From a virus: DNA of 22,883 nucleotides. The notes under the pieces are model-generated. The model saw nothing but the letters and a program-made list of their open reading frames with translations. It did not search any database and was not told where the DNA came from. The translations under genes and the position numbers were made by a program. Below, piece after piece: positions 1-7,036 of this stretch (position 1 is its first letter; the number at the start of each line of letters is the position of its first letter). The stretch is taken from the IMG/VR virus record IMGVR_UViG_3300028837_001956, positions 1 to 22,883 of that record; one strand, written 5' to 3'.

Positions 1-170
1 GTCACTTCCCCGTTATTGCAAGTTTTTAGATAATGTTTATGGAACGTTGAAATTAGAAATGGAACGTTGAAATTGGAAATTAGAAATTCGGGTTTCATGC
101 GTTGCCGATTTGTTCCGCTTCCTAATTTCCAATTTCCAATTTCCAATTTCGTGGGGCCTGGCCCCACCTT
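1..170. repeat. Left-edge non-coding stretch with GGAAATT-type repeats
   Basis: No gene is visible here. It holds words of the dispersed family 'GTTGAAATTGGAAATTAG' (about 45-108) and the opposite-strand form 'AATTTCCAATTTCC' (about 122-150), so the two arms can pair into a long imperfect hairpin. A closely similar arrangement, including the shared word ATTCGG followed by TTTCAT, recurs at 3354-3425, and one arm recurs at 10167-10200. The stretch lies just downstream of the tail tube gene. Confidence 0.7.
151..167 (-). terminator. Possible hairpin after the tail tube gene
   Basis: GTGGGGCC and GGCCCCAC form a perfect 8-bp stem around one central base, starting 4 bases after the TAG of the tail tube gene. 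No T run follows on the minus strand, so it is not a classical Rho-independent terminator. It could pause polymerase, protect an mRNA end, or be part of the surrounding repeat. Confidence 0.3.
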
Positions 171-1193
171 CTAACTCGCCGCCCTCTGCGACACTTCATC
201 GGCGCTTATGGTGGCTGCCGCAGTCAGGTTATCCCCTGCCGGATAGGTGGGCGCGATGCCTAACTTTCCCTGGCAGATCACATAGGGATCCTTGAGCCGG
301 TTCGGTTTGAACTTGAAGAGGAGGATCTCTTCTGCCAGTTTGATGAGATTGTCGGTCACCCCGTCCAGGGGATAGAAGGTAAAGGAACCCTGGCCCAGAC
401 TCGCCGCGCTGGCCCCGACCGTCCCACCGTACACCTGCTTGGAGCTTACGGAATGGGAGTTCTCGGGCGGCACAAAGTTCTCGGCCCTGGGCAGTTCGGC
501 CCAGACCGGCTCGTAGTACTCGGCATAGACCTTTTTCCCGGCCGTGTTGGTCCCTGCGTCATCGGAATGGATAAGGGGGAGATCATCAATAAACTCAATC
601 CCCGCATACCCAACCACCTGGTCGGTAATCCGGATCCGCTTCTCATCCCAGGTGGGATAATCCCAGCGCTCCACATGGGTGCCTACGACCTGGAAGATCT
701 CATCCGCGGTAACTGCTGCCGCAGCAACACTGGTGAGCCGGACCTGGGCGATCTCGATGGATGTGGTCGGTATCCACGGCGGCCCGCCATTGGCGCCCCT
801 GGTCTCGGAAAATGCCGTGTGATCGGTGCCGGCCACAATGGCGATGGCGCCGCCCGATGTGACCGTCACGGAGTTGATAATACAAATATCGGTAGTCAGG
901 CCCCGGGTAATGTCCTCATCGGCCGAGGCAGCCACCTCGGTGGAAACCCCGGCGAGATAGCAGACCAAGGCCGCCACATCGATCTTGTCATTACTCCCGG
1001 ATATACCCGGGATCACGGCCCCCCCGGTGATCAGCCCGTTGGGCCGCACCACAGGGGCGTACCCGTCCCGGTTGGACCAGAAATTGGCCGCAGAGTTAAA
1101 AATGGTATGGTCCCCGCTGTCGGTCAGGGCCACCATGGCCGTCGGATCCTGCCCGGCCTCATAGTATAGTATGGCGTTTTCTGCTGTCGGCAT
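171..1193 (-). CDS. Tail tube (major tail) protein, lambda V position
   Basis: A 340-residue acidic, beta-rich protein in the position of lambda gpV, the subunit that polymerises into the tail tube. No diagnostic motif is recognised: the call rests on synteny (last of Z, U, V), size, and a composition rich in Ala, Thr, Gly and Val that suits a tail structural protein. The ATG at 1193 has an upstream GAGGAGG that overlaps the final codons (Glu-Glu-Asp-stop) of the preceding small gene, so the two are translationally coupled. At 340 residues it is longer than lambda gpV (246), leaving room for an extra surface domain. The tail assembly chaperone and tape measure genes would be expected beyond the left edge. 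Another tail structural role remains possible. Confidence 0.6.
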   Translation of the reverse strand: MPTAENAILYYEAGQDPTAMVALTDSGDHTIFNSAANFWSNRDGYAPVVRPNGLITGGAVIPGISGSNDKIDVAALVCYLAGVSTEVAASADEDITRGLTTDICIINSVTVTSGGAIAIVAGTDHTAFSETRGANGGPPWIPTTSIEIAQVRLTSVAAAAVTADEIFQVVGTHVERWDYPTWDEKRIRITDQVVGYAGIEFIDDLPLIHSDDAGTNTAGKKVYAEYYEPVWAELPRAENFVPPENSHSVSSKQVYGGTVGASAASLGQGSFTFYPLDGVTDNLIKLAEEILLFKFKPNRLKDPYVICQGKLGIAPTYPAGDNLTAAATISADEVSQRAAS

Positions 1194-1196
1194 GGC

Positions 1197-1412
1197 TTAG
1201 TCCTCCTCTGATAGGTTCAAAGGTTCAAGGTTCAAAGGTTCAGGGTTTTTTTCCTGCCCCCGTTTCCCACATTCCGCATTTAATATTTTAATCCCTTCTT
1301 TCTCAGTCAGTTCCTTATCCACATGCCAGCCCTCGGGCTTCACCTCCCTGAGATACATATTCACCACATGGGCCAGCTTCCTCCCGTACCTCTCAATCGC
1401 CGTCTCTTCCAT
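1197..1412 (-). CDS. Small hypothetical protein between U-like and V-like tail genes
   Basis: A 71-residue charged protein of unknown function. The start is well supported: AGGAGG lies 6 bases before the ATG at 1412. Residues 1-48 (beginning MEETAIERYGRK) read as a soluble, probably helical domain. The end (GKRGQEKNPEPLNLEPLNL) is translated from the dispersed repeat GGTTCAAAGGTTCAAGG at about 1211-1246, which appears in non-coding form at 9520-9550. The C-terminus has therefore probably been replaced or extended by repeat DNA. It ends 3 bases before the tail tube gene and supplies that gene's ribosome binding site. Lambda has no gene between U and V. Confidence 0.7.
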   Translation of the reverse strand: MEETAIERYGRKLAHVVNMYLREVKPEGWHVDKELTEKEGIKILNAECGKRGQEKNPEPLNLEPLNLSEED

Positions 1413-1446
1413 TGCTATCCTCCTTGCTCTCTAACTTTAGGCATTT

Positions 1447-2151
1447 TTACTGATGATACGGATCTCCGCTCAATGTCCGATATTTGATATTCCAGTTTGT
1501 CACCACGCCCGTGGCCTGGTCGGCCCCTTCCGGGTATTCATCGATCCCGCCGCCCGCATATTCGATGGATTCGGCTAATCCCCCGGTGGTCCCATCCACC
1601 GGATCCGTGCCGGTCGGTTCTCCGGCAATGGTGGCAACATTCAGATCGGTCCCCACATCCAAGTTCTCGGCCTGAAATGTGCCGGTCACCCGTCTCAGTG
1701 TCAGGGTCCCGGCCGCGTCTCCCCCGGCCCATGATCCGGTCGCAACGCTCACGCCGGCCACGTAGGCGGCCCCGCCCGTTGCGCCTTCGATGGTATCTCC
1801 CACCTCGATCTCGTATGTCCCGCCAGAGGTGAAAGAGAGCGTCCACACGATCCCCACCATTGCCTCTATCAGATCACCCAACAGCAGCTCGGCCACAACA
1901 GAAGGGTTAACGTCGGCGTGCAGCTTGAGTCCTTCCACCTGCAGAGGCATCACATGCAGCCCGGCCCCATAGTCATACTGCATGGTCTCGGTCCTGGGCC
2001 AGACCACTACCCCTGGCAGCTCGGCCGGATCCAGCATCTTCAACACCCGCTGCACGTTGGCGCCGGCCTCGGTGTTGTACCCGTTGGCAGTCCGCACTAT
2101 AGCCAGCTTGCTGATAACCGCCTGGATGATCTGTTCTCTGATTGTGTTCAT
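1447..2151 (-). CDS. Tail terminator-like protein (lambda U position) with an inserted domain
   Basis: A 234-residue protein in the place of lambda gpU, which caps the tail tube and stops its growth. Residues 1-100 (MNTIREQIIQAVISKL..., a Pro-Gly-Val-Val-Val strand, then helical segments) and the end (about 190-234: YAGGGIDEYPEG..., WNIKYRTLSGDPY) look like the two halves of a small tail terminator of about 140 residues. Between them lies a Gly/Thr-rich block of about 85 residues (GDTIEGATGGAAYV..., GTLTLRRVTGTFQ) resembling beta modules I associate with phage fibre and surface proteins. The ribosome binding site is weak. The family call comes from synteny and end-domain character; the insertion is inferred from length and composition. 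Confidence 0.6.
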   Translation of the reverse strand: MNTIREQIIQAVISKLAIVRTANGYNTEAGANVQRVLKMLDPAELPGVVVWPRTETMQYDYGAGLHVMPLQVEGLKLHADVNPSVVAELLLGDLIEAMVGIVWTLSFTSGGTYEIEVGDTIEGATGGAAYVAGVSVATGSWAGGDAAGTLTLRRVTGTFQAENLDVGTDLNVATIAGEPTGTDPVDGTTGGLAESIEYAGGGIDEYPEGADQATGVVTNWNIKYRTLSGDPYHQ

Positions 2152-2204
2152 AGTTCTCGTTGGCCCGTTGAACCCGTAACCGGCACACCGGCATACCGGT
2201 TAAC

Positions 2205-2849
2205 CTACTTCAGTTTACTGATCTCATAATTCAGAGCCGCGTCCATCTGCTTCTTGAGTCTTGGCCCTGCTAAGTCCAGCACCGACCGGATCGTGGGCGG
2301 ATGTCCCAGCACCTCGGGGATGGACAATGTTGTTAGAAATTTTAAATGTTCATTGGGAAATCTATAATCTTTTGGCAGCGTTCCATACCACTTATAGTTC
2401 CCACCCTTTTTTTTCCATGGCCTACGCGACCCACCATATTTCCCGCCGTATCTGCGGATCGCGACGAGATTATTCTTAATCTTTGTGATAAAGGCATGCT
2501 TGATTAAACTTCTCGGCTCGCTCTTCAAAACCTGTATGGTAACGCCCTTTTTGGTCTTCCGCGCTTTAAACGCATACAAATTTAATGGCTTACCCTTGCA
2601 CACCACCTTACCGGTTGCATTCCCTGCCGTTATCTTGTGTAAATTAATGGTCTTGCGGATCTTGGTCTTTGTGGGCGTAATCACCTTGCTCACCTCATTG
2701 GTGGCATCGGTTCTTACGCCTGCCAGGGTTTTGTTGACGGCCATCCGGGTGATCTTTGGCACCGCATCGGTCAGCCCATGCAGCAACGTTCTCACGTTGT
2801 AAAGATCCTGCTGGTTTACCTCGACCCTCAATGGTTGATTCGTAGGCAT
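2205..2849 (-). CDS. Minor tail protein Z-like (head-tail/tail completion)
   Basis: A 214-residue, very basic protein matching the character of the prophage minor tail protein Z family (lambda gpZ, 192 residues), needed to finish the tail so that it can join heads and release DNA. Visible features are an N-terminal segment after the Met-Pro-Thr start, the helical stretch AVNKTLAGVRTDATNEVSKV (about 37-56), a Lys/Arg-rich middle, and the block RRYGGKYGGSRRPWKKKGG (about 132-150). The ATG at 2849 follows GAGGAG closely. It sits between the FII-like and U-like genes as in lambda. A long hairpin repeat (2865-2978) separates it from the upstream gene. Confidence 0.75.
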   Translation of the reverse strand: MPTNQPLRVEVNQQDLYNVRTLLHGLTDAVPKITRMAVNKTLAGVRTDATNEVSKVITPTKTKIRKTINLHKITAGNATGKVVCKGKPLNLYAFKARKTKKGVTIQVLKSEPRSLIKHAFITKIKNNLVAIRRYGGKYGGSRRPWKKKGGNYKWYGTLPKDYRFPNEHLKFLTTLSIPEVLGHPPTIRSVLDLAGPRLKKQMDAALNYEISKLK

Positions 2850-2864
2850 GACTCCTCAATTTTT

Positions 2865-2978
2865 GAACCGCAAAGTCGCAAAGTACGCTAAGTTTTTTTA
2901 TGGTTGTTTTTCTTTTTGCCGTTACCCGGCAAAAAGAAATCTTCGCGTCCTTCGCGTCTTGAACGAAGTGGGCGGTTC
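2865..2978. repeat. Dispersed GAACCGC hairpin repeat, copy 1
   Basis: About 114 bases running from GAACCGCAAAG to GGGCGGTTC. The outer ends are imperfect inverted repeats. An inner stem CTTTTTGCCG / CGGCAAAAAG encloses a loop TTACC. Related copies lie at 8636-8747 and 12491-12587, and one arm at 13802-13831. It fills the gap between the FII-like and Z-like genes. Short open frames across it are repeat translations, not genes. Confidence 0.85.
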
Positions 2979-3288
2979 AATTCTTCACCGCCACTTTCAC
3001 AAACCGCCCGTCATTCTCCATCACATCCTTTACCGTGTAATCCGTACCCGCCACGGTAAAGACCTCATCCCGGTCCGCCTCTTTCCCCACCTCGGCCAGC
3101 CGGTACTCGATGGTGGTCTCCGATCCCCAGACCTGGGCATCCAAGCCCCCGGGCTGGAAATCGGTACCCTTCTCAAGGTTTACTTTGCACGAGACCGCAT
3201 CCCCCACTGCAGGGGTGAAGGTCGCGGCCACGGCGAGATCATCAAAGAGGTCCTCGGCAATTTCGTCAAAGGTGTCTTCTTCGCTCAT
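2977..3288 (-). CDS. Head-tail joining protein, lambda FII position
   Basis: A 103-residue acidic protein located between the major capsid gene and the Z-like gene, where lambda encodes FI and FII. FII completes the head so that tails can attach. The sequence (MSEEDTFDEIAEDLFDDLAV..., then beta-rich DEVFTVAGTDYTVKDVMEND) fits a small head-completion protein in size and form, but I see no decisive motif. I chose the ATG at 3288 because GGGGAA lies just upstream; an in-frame ATG-less extension to 3342 has no ribosome binding site and runs through repeat-adjacent sequence. Confidence in the role comes mostly from gene order. Confidence 0.6.
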   Translation of the reverse strand: MSEEDTFDEIAEDLFDDLAVAATFTPAVGDAVSCKVNLEKGTDFQPGGLDAQVWGSETTIEYRLAEVGKEADRDEVFTVAGTDYTVKDVMENDGRFVKVAVKN

Positions 3289-3353
3289 GAAACGTTCCCC
3301 TATGGTTTTGCTTCGCCACTTGCCAATCGTTGTCGTTATCAAATACGATTTAC

Positions 3354-3425
3354 GGAACGTTGAAATTCGAAATTAGAAATTCGGTTTCATCCTTTCCCAA
3401 TTTCCAATTTCAAATTTCTAATTTC
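3354..3425. repeat. GGAAATT-type repeat hairpin
   Basis: GGAACGTTGAAATT followed by GAAATTAGAAATTCGG on the left, and CCAATTTCCAATTTCAAATT with CTAATTTCA on the right. The arms are complementary and could form a long AT-rich hairpin in the gap between the capsid gene and the FII-like gene. It is a close relative of the 45-150 copy. Confidence 0.8.
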
Positions 3426-3437
3426 AGCCGTTCACGG

Positions 3438-4396
3438 CTAAGTAGTAATATTGCTCATCAAATACGAGACAGACTTATAGATCGTGCTCTTGGCCGTGCC
3501 CGTGCTGTCCCGCGAGTAGATAAAGCACTCATCCGTATCGTGCCGCACGCGGAATACATCACCCCGGCTCTGCTCTTCCCTGTATTCCTCGGTGACCACG
3601 TTGCCCGGACTGTCCTCGGTCCAGAGAAAGGTCCTCCCTATGCACGGCTCGCTGATATCGGGCGAATCGCTCACCCGGGTGAGCATGGCATACTCATTAC
3701 TCCACAGATCGGTAATTGATGCATCCTGGCCCTTTTTGGCGGCATCATAAATGGCCCCGCCCACCAGTACACGCTCCACGTCCATGACCGCGGCTAACTG
3801 GGCCGAGGTCATCCGGTTGATATCAATCCCCGGAAAGGTGTATTTGAGCAGATCAACTATCTGATCACACCGCTTCAGGTTTAGATAGGTACTGTAAGCA
3901 ATGATCAATGCATTGGGCAGCATACCGCAGGCGTTCCGGACAGAGAGCTTTCCGGTGTTCACGTCATCGATCGGCACTGCATTGGAAGCGTCGTCCCACT
4001 CATTGGTAATCGCATTGGCCGTGAAATTGGTGGCATTAAAGACCTTGTCCGCAACCCTTTTCTCCTGACCCCGCAGGATATGATTTGTGGCCCTCTTGAC
4101 GGCCACCACGTCACAGTCAAACTTGTTCCGGTAGAGCTTGCGCTCCCGGTCGTCCACCGGCTCTTCCCATCCGTTCTCCGAGGTGCCATAGTAGCCTTCC
4201 TCAAATTCATAGTCCGACCGGTTATATTTCCCCCCTGGGGGATCACCGGATACTGGGCCGACTGCTCGATCGTTTCAAAGATCGGCATCACCTCAAGCCC
4301 GATAAACCCCATGGCCGGGGCCGTCTCTAAGTACTCATACACCAGCGCCCCTAAATCGGGTCGCTGCAGCGCTGTGTCTGATGTTGGTGCTGGCAT
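3438..4396 (-). CDS. Major capsid protein (lambda E position), split by a -1 frame change
   Basis: The shell-forming head protein, directly after the decoration gene as in lambda (D then E). Translation from the ATG at 4396 (AAGGAGG 8 bases upstream) gives residues 1-56, including QYPVIPQGG. The natural continuation, KYNRSDYEFEEGYYG..., ENGWEEPVDDRERKLY, VVAVKRATNHILRGQEKRV and so on to 3438, is in the -1 frame. Crossing at the run of six Gs (minus strand of 4230-4235) gives one protein of about 319 residues. Without it, translation drifts into nonsense and stops at 3959 after 145 residues. The zero-frame reading at the crossing is G GGG GGA, which fits the general form of a -1 slippery heptamer. 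A lost G (mutation or sequencing error) or programmed slippage are both possible; I favour the lost base because the short product would be useless. Confidence 0.8.
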
Positions 4397-4408
4397 GATT
4401 TATACCTC

Positions 4409-4473
4409 CTTATGCTGGATACTGGTTACTGGATGCTGGATGCTGGATGCTGGATTCCCGCGTTCGCGGGAAT
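4409..4473. repeat. TGGATACTGG/TGGATGC tandem repeat plus ATTCCC...GGGAAT inverted repeat
   Basis: Tandem near-copies of CTGGATGCTGGATGC sit at about 4412-4454. They run into ATTCCC-GCGTTCGC-GGGAAT at 4454-4473, a perfect short inverted repeat. That 6-8-6 pattern matches the published dRS3 pattern of Neisseria (ATTCCC, eight bases, GGGAAT). Whether it is related or convergent cannot be told from this window. The remaining gap to 4554 contains further low-complexity CTCTGTGT words and no gene. Confidence 0.75.
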
Positions 4474-4554
4474 GACGGAATAGCATATATCCTGCATCTT
4501 ACATCCTTCATTATGCATCCTGTCTCTGTGTTCTCTGTGTCTCTGTGGCTATCC

Positions 4555-5502
4555 CTACGCCGTCAACGTGGTCCCGGTGTACTCAACCCAGATAGCCGAC
4601 ATTACGATTGTATCTGTGGTATGTGCGCCCGGGGTCAGCTCAACGGTCAATGTCTGAGCGCCGGCCGGCACATCCGCAGCGGCAATGGTTATGGTTTTTT
4701 CGGCATAAGCCGCGCCGAGGGCCGCCGAAACATCCTCAACCTTTGTATCGCCTTCATTGAAATAGGCATCGCTGGCGATTGTCGGTGTATCGGTTGCCCC
4801 ACCGCTCTTGGCTCTGATATGCACAACCACGTCAGAGGCAACGTCTATATCCGGTGGGAGCGGAACCTGGAAAATAATGGCATCCGAATTACTTGCTACC
4901 CATGTCAGCACGAGCCCGGAATCAGTGTCCCCGTTCGCCATATCCAGAACCGGAGTGGTCGCTCCGGTCAATGCGGTGGCATTGGTTCCGTCCGACTCCC
5001 AAACGGTCGTCATGGGAATAGGGAGAAACTTCTGTGCGCTCTGAATGTGGGTAAACACCTCGGCCAGGGCCGCCTCCACCGTCACACCGGTGATGATACT
5101 CCCGGCATCAGCCACGGATACTGTGGCCGCGGTGGTGGAGAGTACATTGAACGGCAGCATCTCGACCACATCCCCGGCCGCTGTTGCGGCCTCCTTGGCC
5201 ACGCCGATAGCCGATCCACTGGCAGCATCGTCCACCTTGCCGTCATCGGCGCCGTAAAGAGTTGCGAGATAGGCGAACGTACTGGCGGCCTCCACCTCCT
5301 CGCTCCCGGGAAAGTTGCGCAATTTAACGGCCACCATGTCGCCGTCCGCCGCATTCCGCTGGGTCACGCCGATATGCTGTTCCCCGGCGTCCGCATACAC
5401 GACCTCGGGCGGCGTGGTAGTGGATCCCGCCTCTAACTTTACCCTACGATGGGCCACAAGGGCCTCGCCCGCCTGAAACGTCAAAATTCCTTCGTTATAC
5501 AT
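4555..5502 (-). CDS. Capsid decoration/cement protein (lambda D position, DUF2190-like) with C-terminal extension
   Basis: A 315-residue protein immediately upstream of the capsid gene, in the place of lambda gpD, which binds the outside of the expanded head. Residues 1-117 look like a DUF2190 capsid cement protein: FQAGEALVAHRRVKLEAG, a VVYADAGEQHIGVTQRNA strand region, VAVKLRNFPG and an Ala-rich end. Such proteins are usually about 110-130 residues. The remaining roughly 200 residues form a separate Thr/Ala/Asp-rich beta-type region (about 160-315, containing LTWVASNSDAIIFQVPLPPD), likely a second domain displayed on the virion surface. AGGAGG lies 8 bases before the ATG at 5502. The function of the extension is unknown; glycan or host-surface binding is only a guess from its form. 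Confidence 0.75.
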   Translation of the reverse strand: MYNEGILTFQAGEALVAHRRVKLEAGSTTTPPEVVYADAGEQHIGVTQRNAADGDMVAVKLRNFPGSEEVEAASTFAYLATLYGADDGKVDDAASGSAIGVAKEAATAAGDVVEMLPFNVLSTTAATVSVADAGSIITGVTVEAALAEVFTHIQSAQKFLPIPMTTVWESDGTNATALTGATTPVLDMANGDTDSGLVLTWVASNSDAIIFQVPLPPDIDVASDVVVHIRAKSGGATDTPTIASDAYFNEGDTKVEDVSAALGAAYAEKTITIAAADVPAGAQTLTVELTPGAHTTDTIVMSAIWVEYTGTTLTA

Positions 5503-5518
5503 AATCCGTACCTCCTAT

Positions 5519-5600
5519 ATGCTCGTTACTGGATTCTGGTTGCTGGATTCTGGTTACTGGATACTGGATTCCGCATTCGGTTATTCCCCAATCCGCAATC
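5519..5600. repeat. TGGATACTGG-type repeats between protease and decoration genes
   Basis: Degenerate tandem words such as CTGGATTCTGGTTGCTGG and TTACTGGATACTGG at about 5527-5572, followed by AATCCGCAATCCGCAATC. No gene. The same word families occur at 4409-4454 and 8972-9004. Confidence 0.8.
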
Positions 5601-5608
5601 CGCAATCG

Positions 5609-6127
5609 CTACGCGTTCCCCCCCTGGGCCGACTGCCCGTGCAGAAACGCATCGTGCAAACCGGGATGCGCCTTAACCGCTTTTTTCATGGCCGCCTCGG
5701 TGGAGCAGTTTTCCTCCTGTTTAATAGCCTTCCACGCCTCGGTAAAGTCTGCCGGTCCGGTTCCCTGGCCGTTGGGTCCGGGATTGTCTGGCCCGGTCTC
5801 CTGGATGGCATCGAGCATCTCGCCCATCTTATCGGGGTTCTCCGGTGTGTCGGCGCTCTGGGGTGTTACCGCCCTGACCGCCTCAAACTGCTCCACGCTG
5901 ACCCCGCTCTCCACGATGGCCCGGAACTTCCCGGTCTCATCCTCTCCGAACTGGATGCCGGCAAGGCCCATGATCCTCTCGCGCTCGGTGTCGGCCCCGG
6001 CCTGTCGCGGCGTCTCTATGTCCACACCTGCGATCGCCTCGTTCCTGATATCCATCACCAAATCGGGGTGTGCAGCTTCCAGCTCGGCAACGGTTACAGG
6101 ACCGTCCTGATTTGTTGTTTTTGGCAT
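5609..6127 (-). CDS. Nested scaffolding protein (Nu3-like), internal start in the protease gene
   Basis: An internal in-frame ATG at 6127 (residue 304 of the protease protein) is preceded 7-8 bases upstream by AAAGGAGG, a near-perfect ribosome binding site that has no reason to exist inside a coding sequence unless used. The product, 172 residues beginning MPKTTNQDGPVTVAELEAAH, matches the lambda arrangement in which Nu3 scaffold is made from an internal start within gene C in the same frame. It would fill the procapsid and be removed on maturation. The evidence is the ribosome binding site, the domain boundary and the precedent. Confidence 0.75.
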   Translation of the reverse strand: MPKTTNQDGPVTVAELEAAHPDLVMDIRNEAIAGVDIETPRQAGADTERERIMGLAGIQFGEDETGKFRAIVESGVSVEQFEAVRAVTPQSADTPENPDKMGEMLDAIQETGPDNPGPNGQGTGPADFTEAWKAIKQEENCSTEAAMKKAVKAHPGLHDAFLHGQSAQGGNA

Positions 6128-7036
6128 AACGTTATCCTCCTTTGTTCTTGTTTGCGGGACGATGGCCCCCCATCTATTCCCAAAGATTCGTTGATTTTTA
6201 GCCATTTTCCGGACCGTCTCCATGGCCTCCTCAAAATTCCCTATCCGGTCCACCAGACCCGCCTCCACGGCCTGCCTGCCGATGAAGATCCGGCCATCCG
6301 CCATATCCTCTAATACGGTCCCCACATTAGCGCCCCGGTACCGGGCCACGCTGTCCACAAACAGACTGTAGATATAATCCACGCCCTCTTCGAGATAATC
6401 CTGTATCTCCCGGGTAAGAGGCTCGGTATCGTTTCCCGCGGCCTTATATTTGCCCGCCTTTATCAGTGTCCGTTTGACCCCGGCCTTTTCATCGGCCTTG
6501 CTGTAGTCATAGTGCATCTGATACACGCCGATCGATCCCACTTCGCCGGTCTCCTCGGTGATGATCATATCCGCGGCCGCGCCGATCCAGTACCCGGCCG
6601 AGGCCATCAGCCCGTTTGCAAAGGTCACCACGGGCTTTTCCCCGCGCGATTCATAGACCAACTCGGCCAATGCCTCGGTCCCGTCCACGGTCCCGCCCGG
6701 AGTATCTGCGTTCACAAGTAGACCCCGCACATCCCCGTCATCCATGGCGGCCCGGTAATCCCGCATCAACAGCTCGGTGGAGGACCCGCCGCTGATCCGC
6801 ATAAAGAGATTCATCCGCTTTGCCAGGATCCCCTCCATATCGATCACGGCGATATCGCCGTCCATCCGCAGATAATTTGTTTCGGCCTGCCCGGTCTCCC
6901 GGGCCTGGGCCTCGTATTCGGCCAGATCCACCTTGATATCGTGCATCCGGTTGTAAAGGACCTGGTGAATGGCATCCAACTTCTCCGGCACAATGGCCCA
7001 CAGCTTATCCTGGATCAGATCAATCAGATTTGGCAT
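5609..7036 (-). CDS. S49-family prohead protease fused to scaffold (lambda C/Nu3 position)
   Basis: A 475-residue protein with a SppA/ClpP-fold serine protease in residues about 60-270 and a scaffold-like tail from about 304. Protease landmarks are the strand GLLVNADTPGGTVDG (about 105-119), the nucleophile Ser146 in MASAGYW, and the Lys in LIKAGKYKAAG (196 or 198), which would form the Ser-Lys dyad of this family. In lambda-like phages this enzyme trims procapsid proteins and the C-terminal part templates head assembly. The start at 7036 has GGAG upstream, and the gene overlaps the end of the portal gene by 17 bases. The C-terminal region is charged and Pro/Gly-rich near the end. A second start inside the gene is listed separately. 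Confidence 0.9.
   Translation of the reverse strand: MPNLIDLIQDKLWAIVPEKLDAIHQVLYNRMHDIKVDLAEYEAQARETGQAETNYLRMDGDIAVIDMEGILAKRMNLFMRISGGSSTELLMRDYRAAMDDGDVRGLLVNADTPGGTVDGTEALAELVYESRGEKPVVTFANGLMASAGYWIGAAADMIITEETGEVGSIGVYQMHYDYSKADEKAGVKRTLIKAGKYKAAGNDTEPLTREIQDYLEEGVDYIYSLFVDSVARYRGANVGTVLEDMADGRIFIGRQAVEAGLVDRIGNFEEAMETVRKMAKNQRIFGNRWGAIVPQTRTKEDNVMPKTTNQDGPVTVAELEAAHPDLVMDIRNEAIAGVDIETPRQAGADTERERIMGLAGIQFGEDETGKFRAIVESGVSVEQFEAVRAVTPQSADTPENPDKMGEMLDAIQETGPDNPGPNGQGTGPADFTEAWKAIKQEENCSTEAAMKKAVKAHPGLHDAFLHGQSAQGGNA

Noticed and set aside
453-1169. 238-codon plus-strand open frame
   Set aside because: Antisense to the tail tube gene; Gly/His/Pro-rich sequence without domains, typical of the reverse frame of GC-rich coding DNA.
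2848-3363. Plus-strand open frame across the hairpin repeat
   Set aside because: It translates the GAACCGC repeat (NRKVAKYAKFFYG) and then the reverse strand of the FII-like gene; a known kind of spurious product.
4447-5436. 329-codon plus-strand open frame
   Set aside because: Antisense to the decoration protein gene; starts within tandem repeat DNA and has shadow-like composition.
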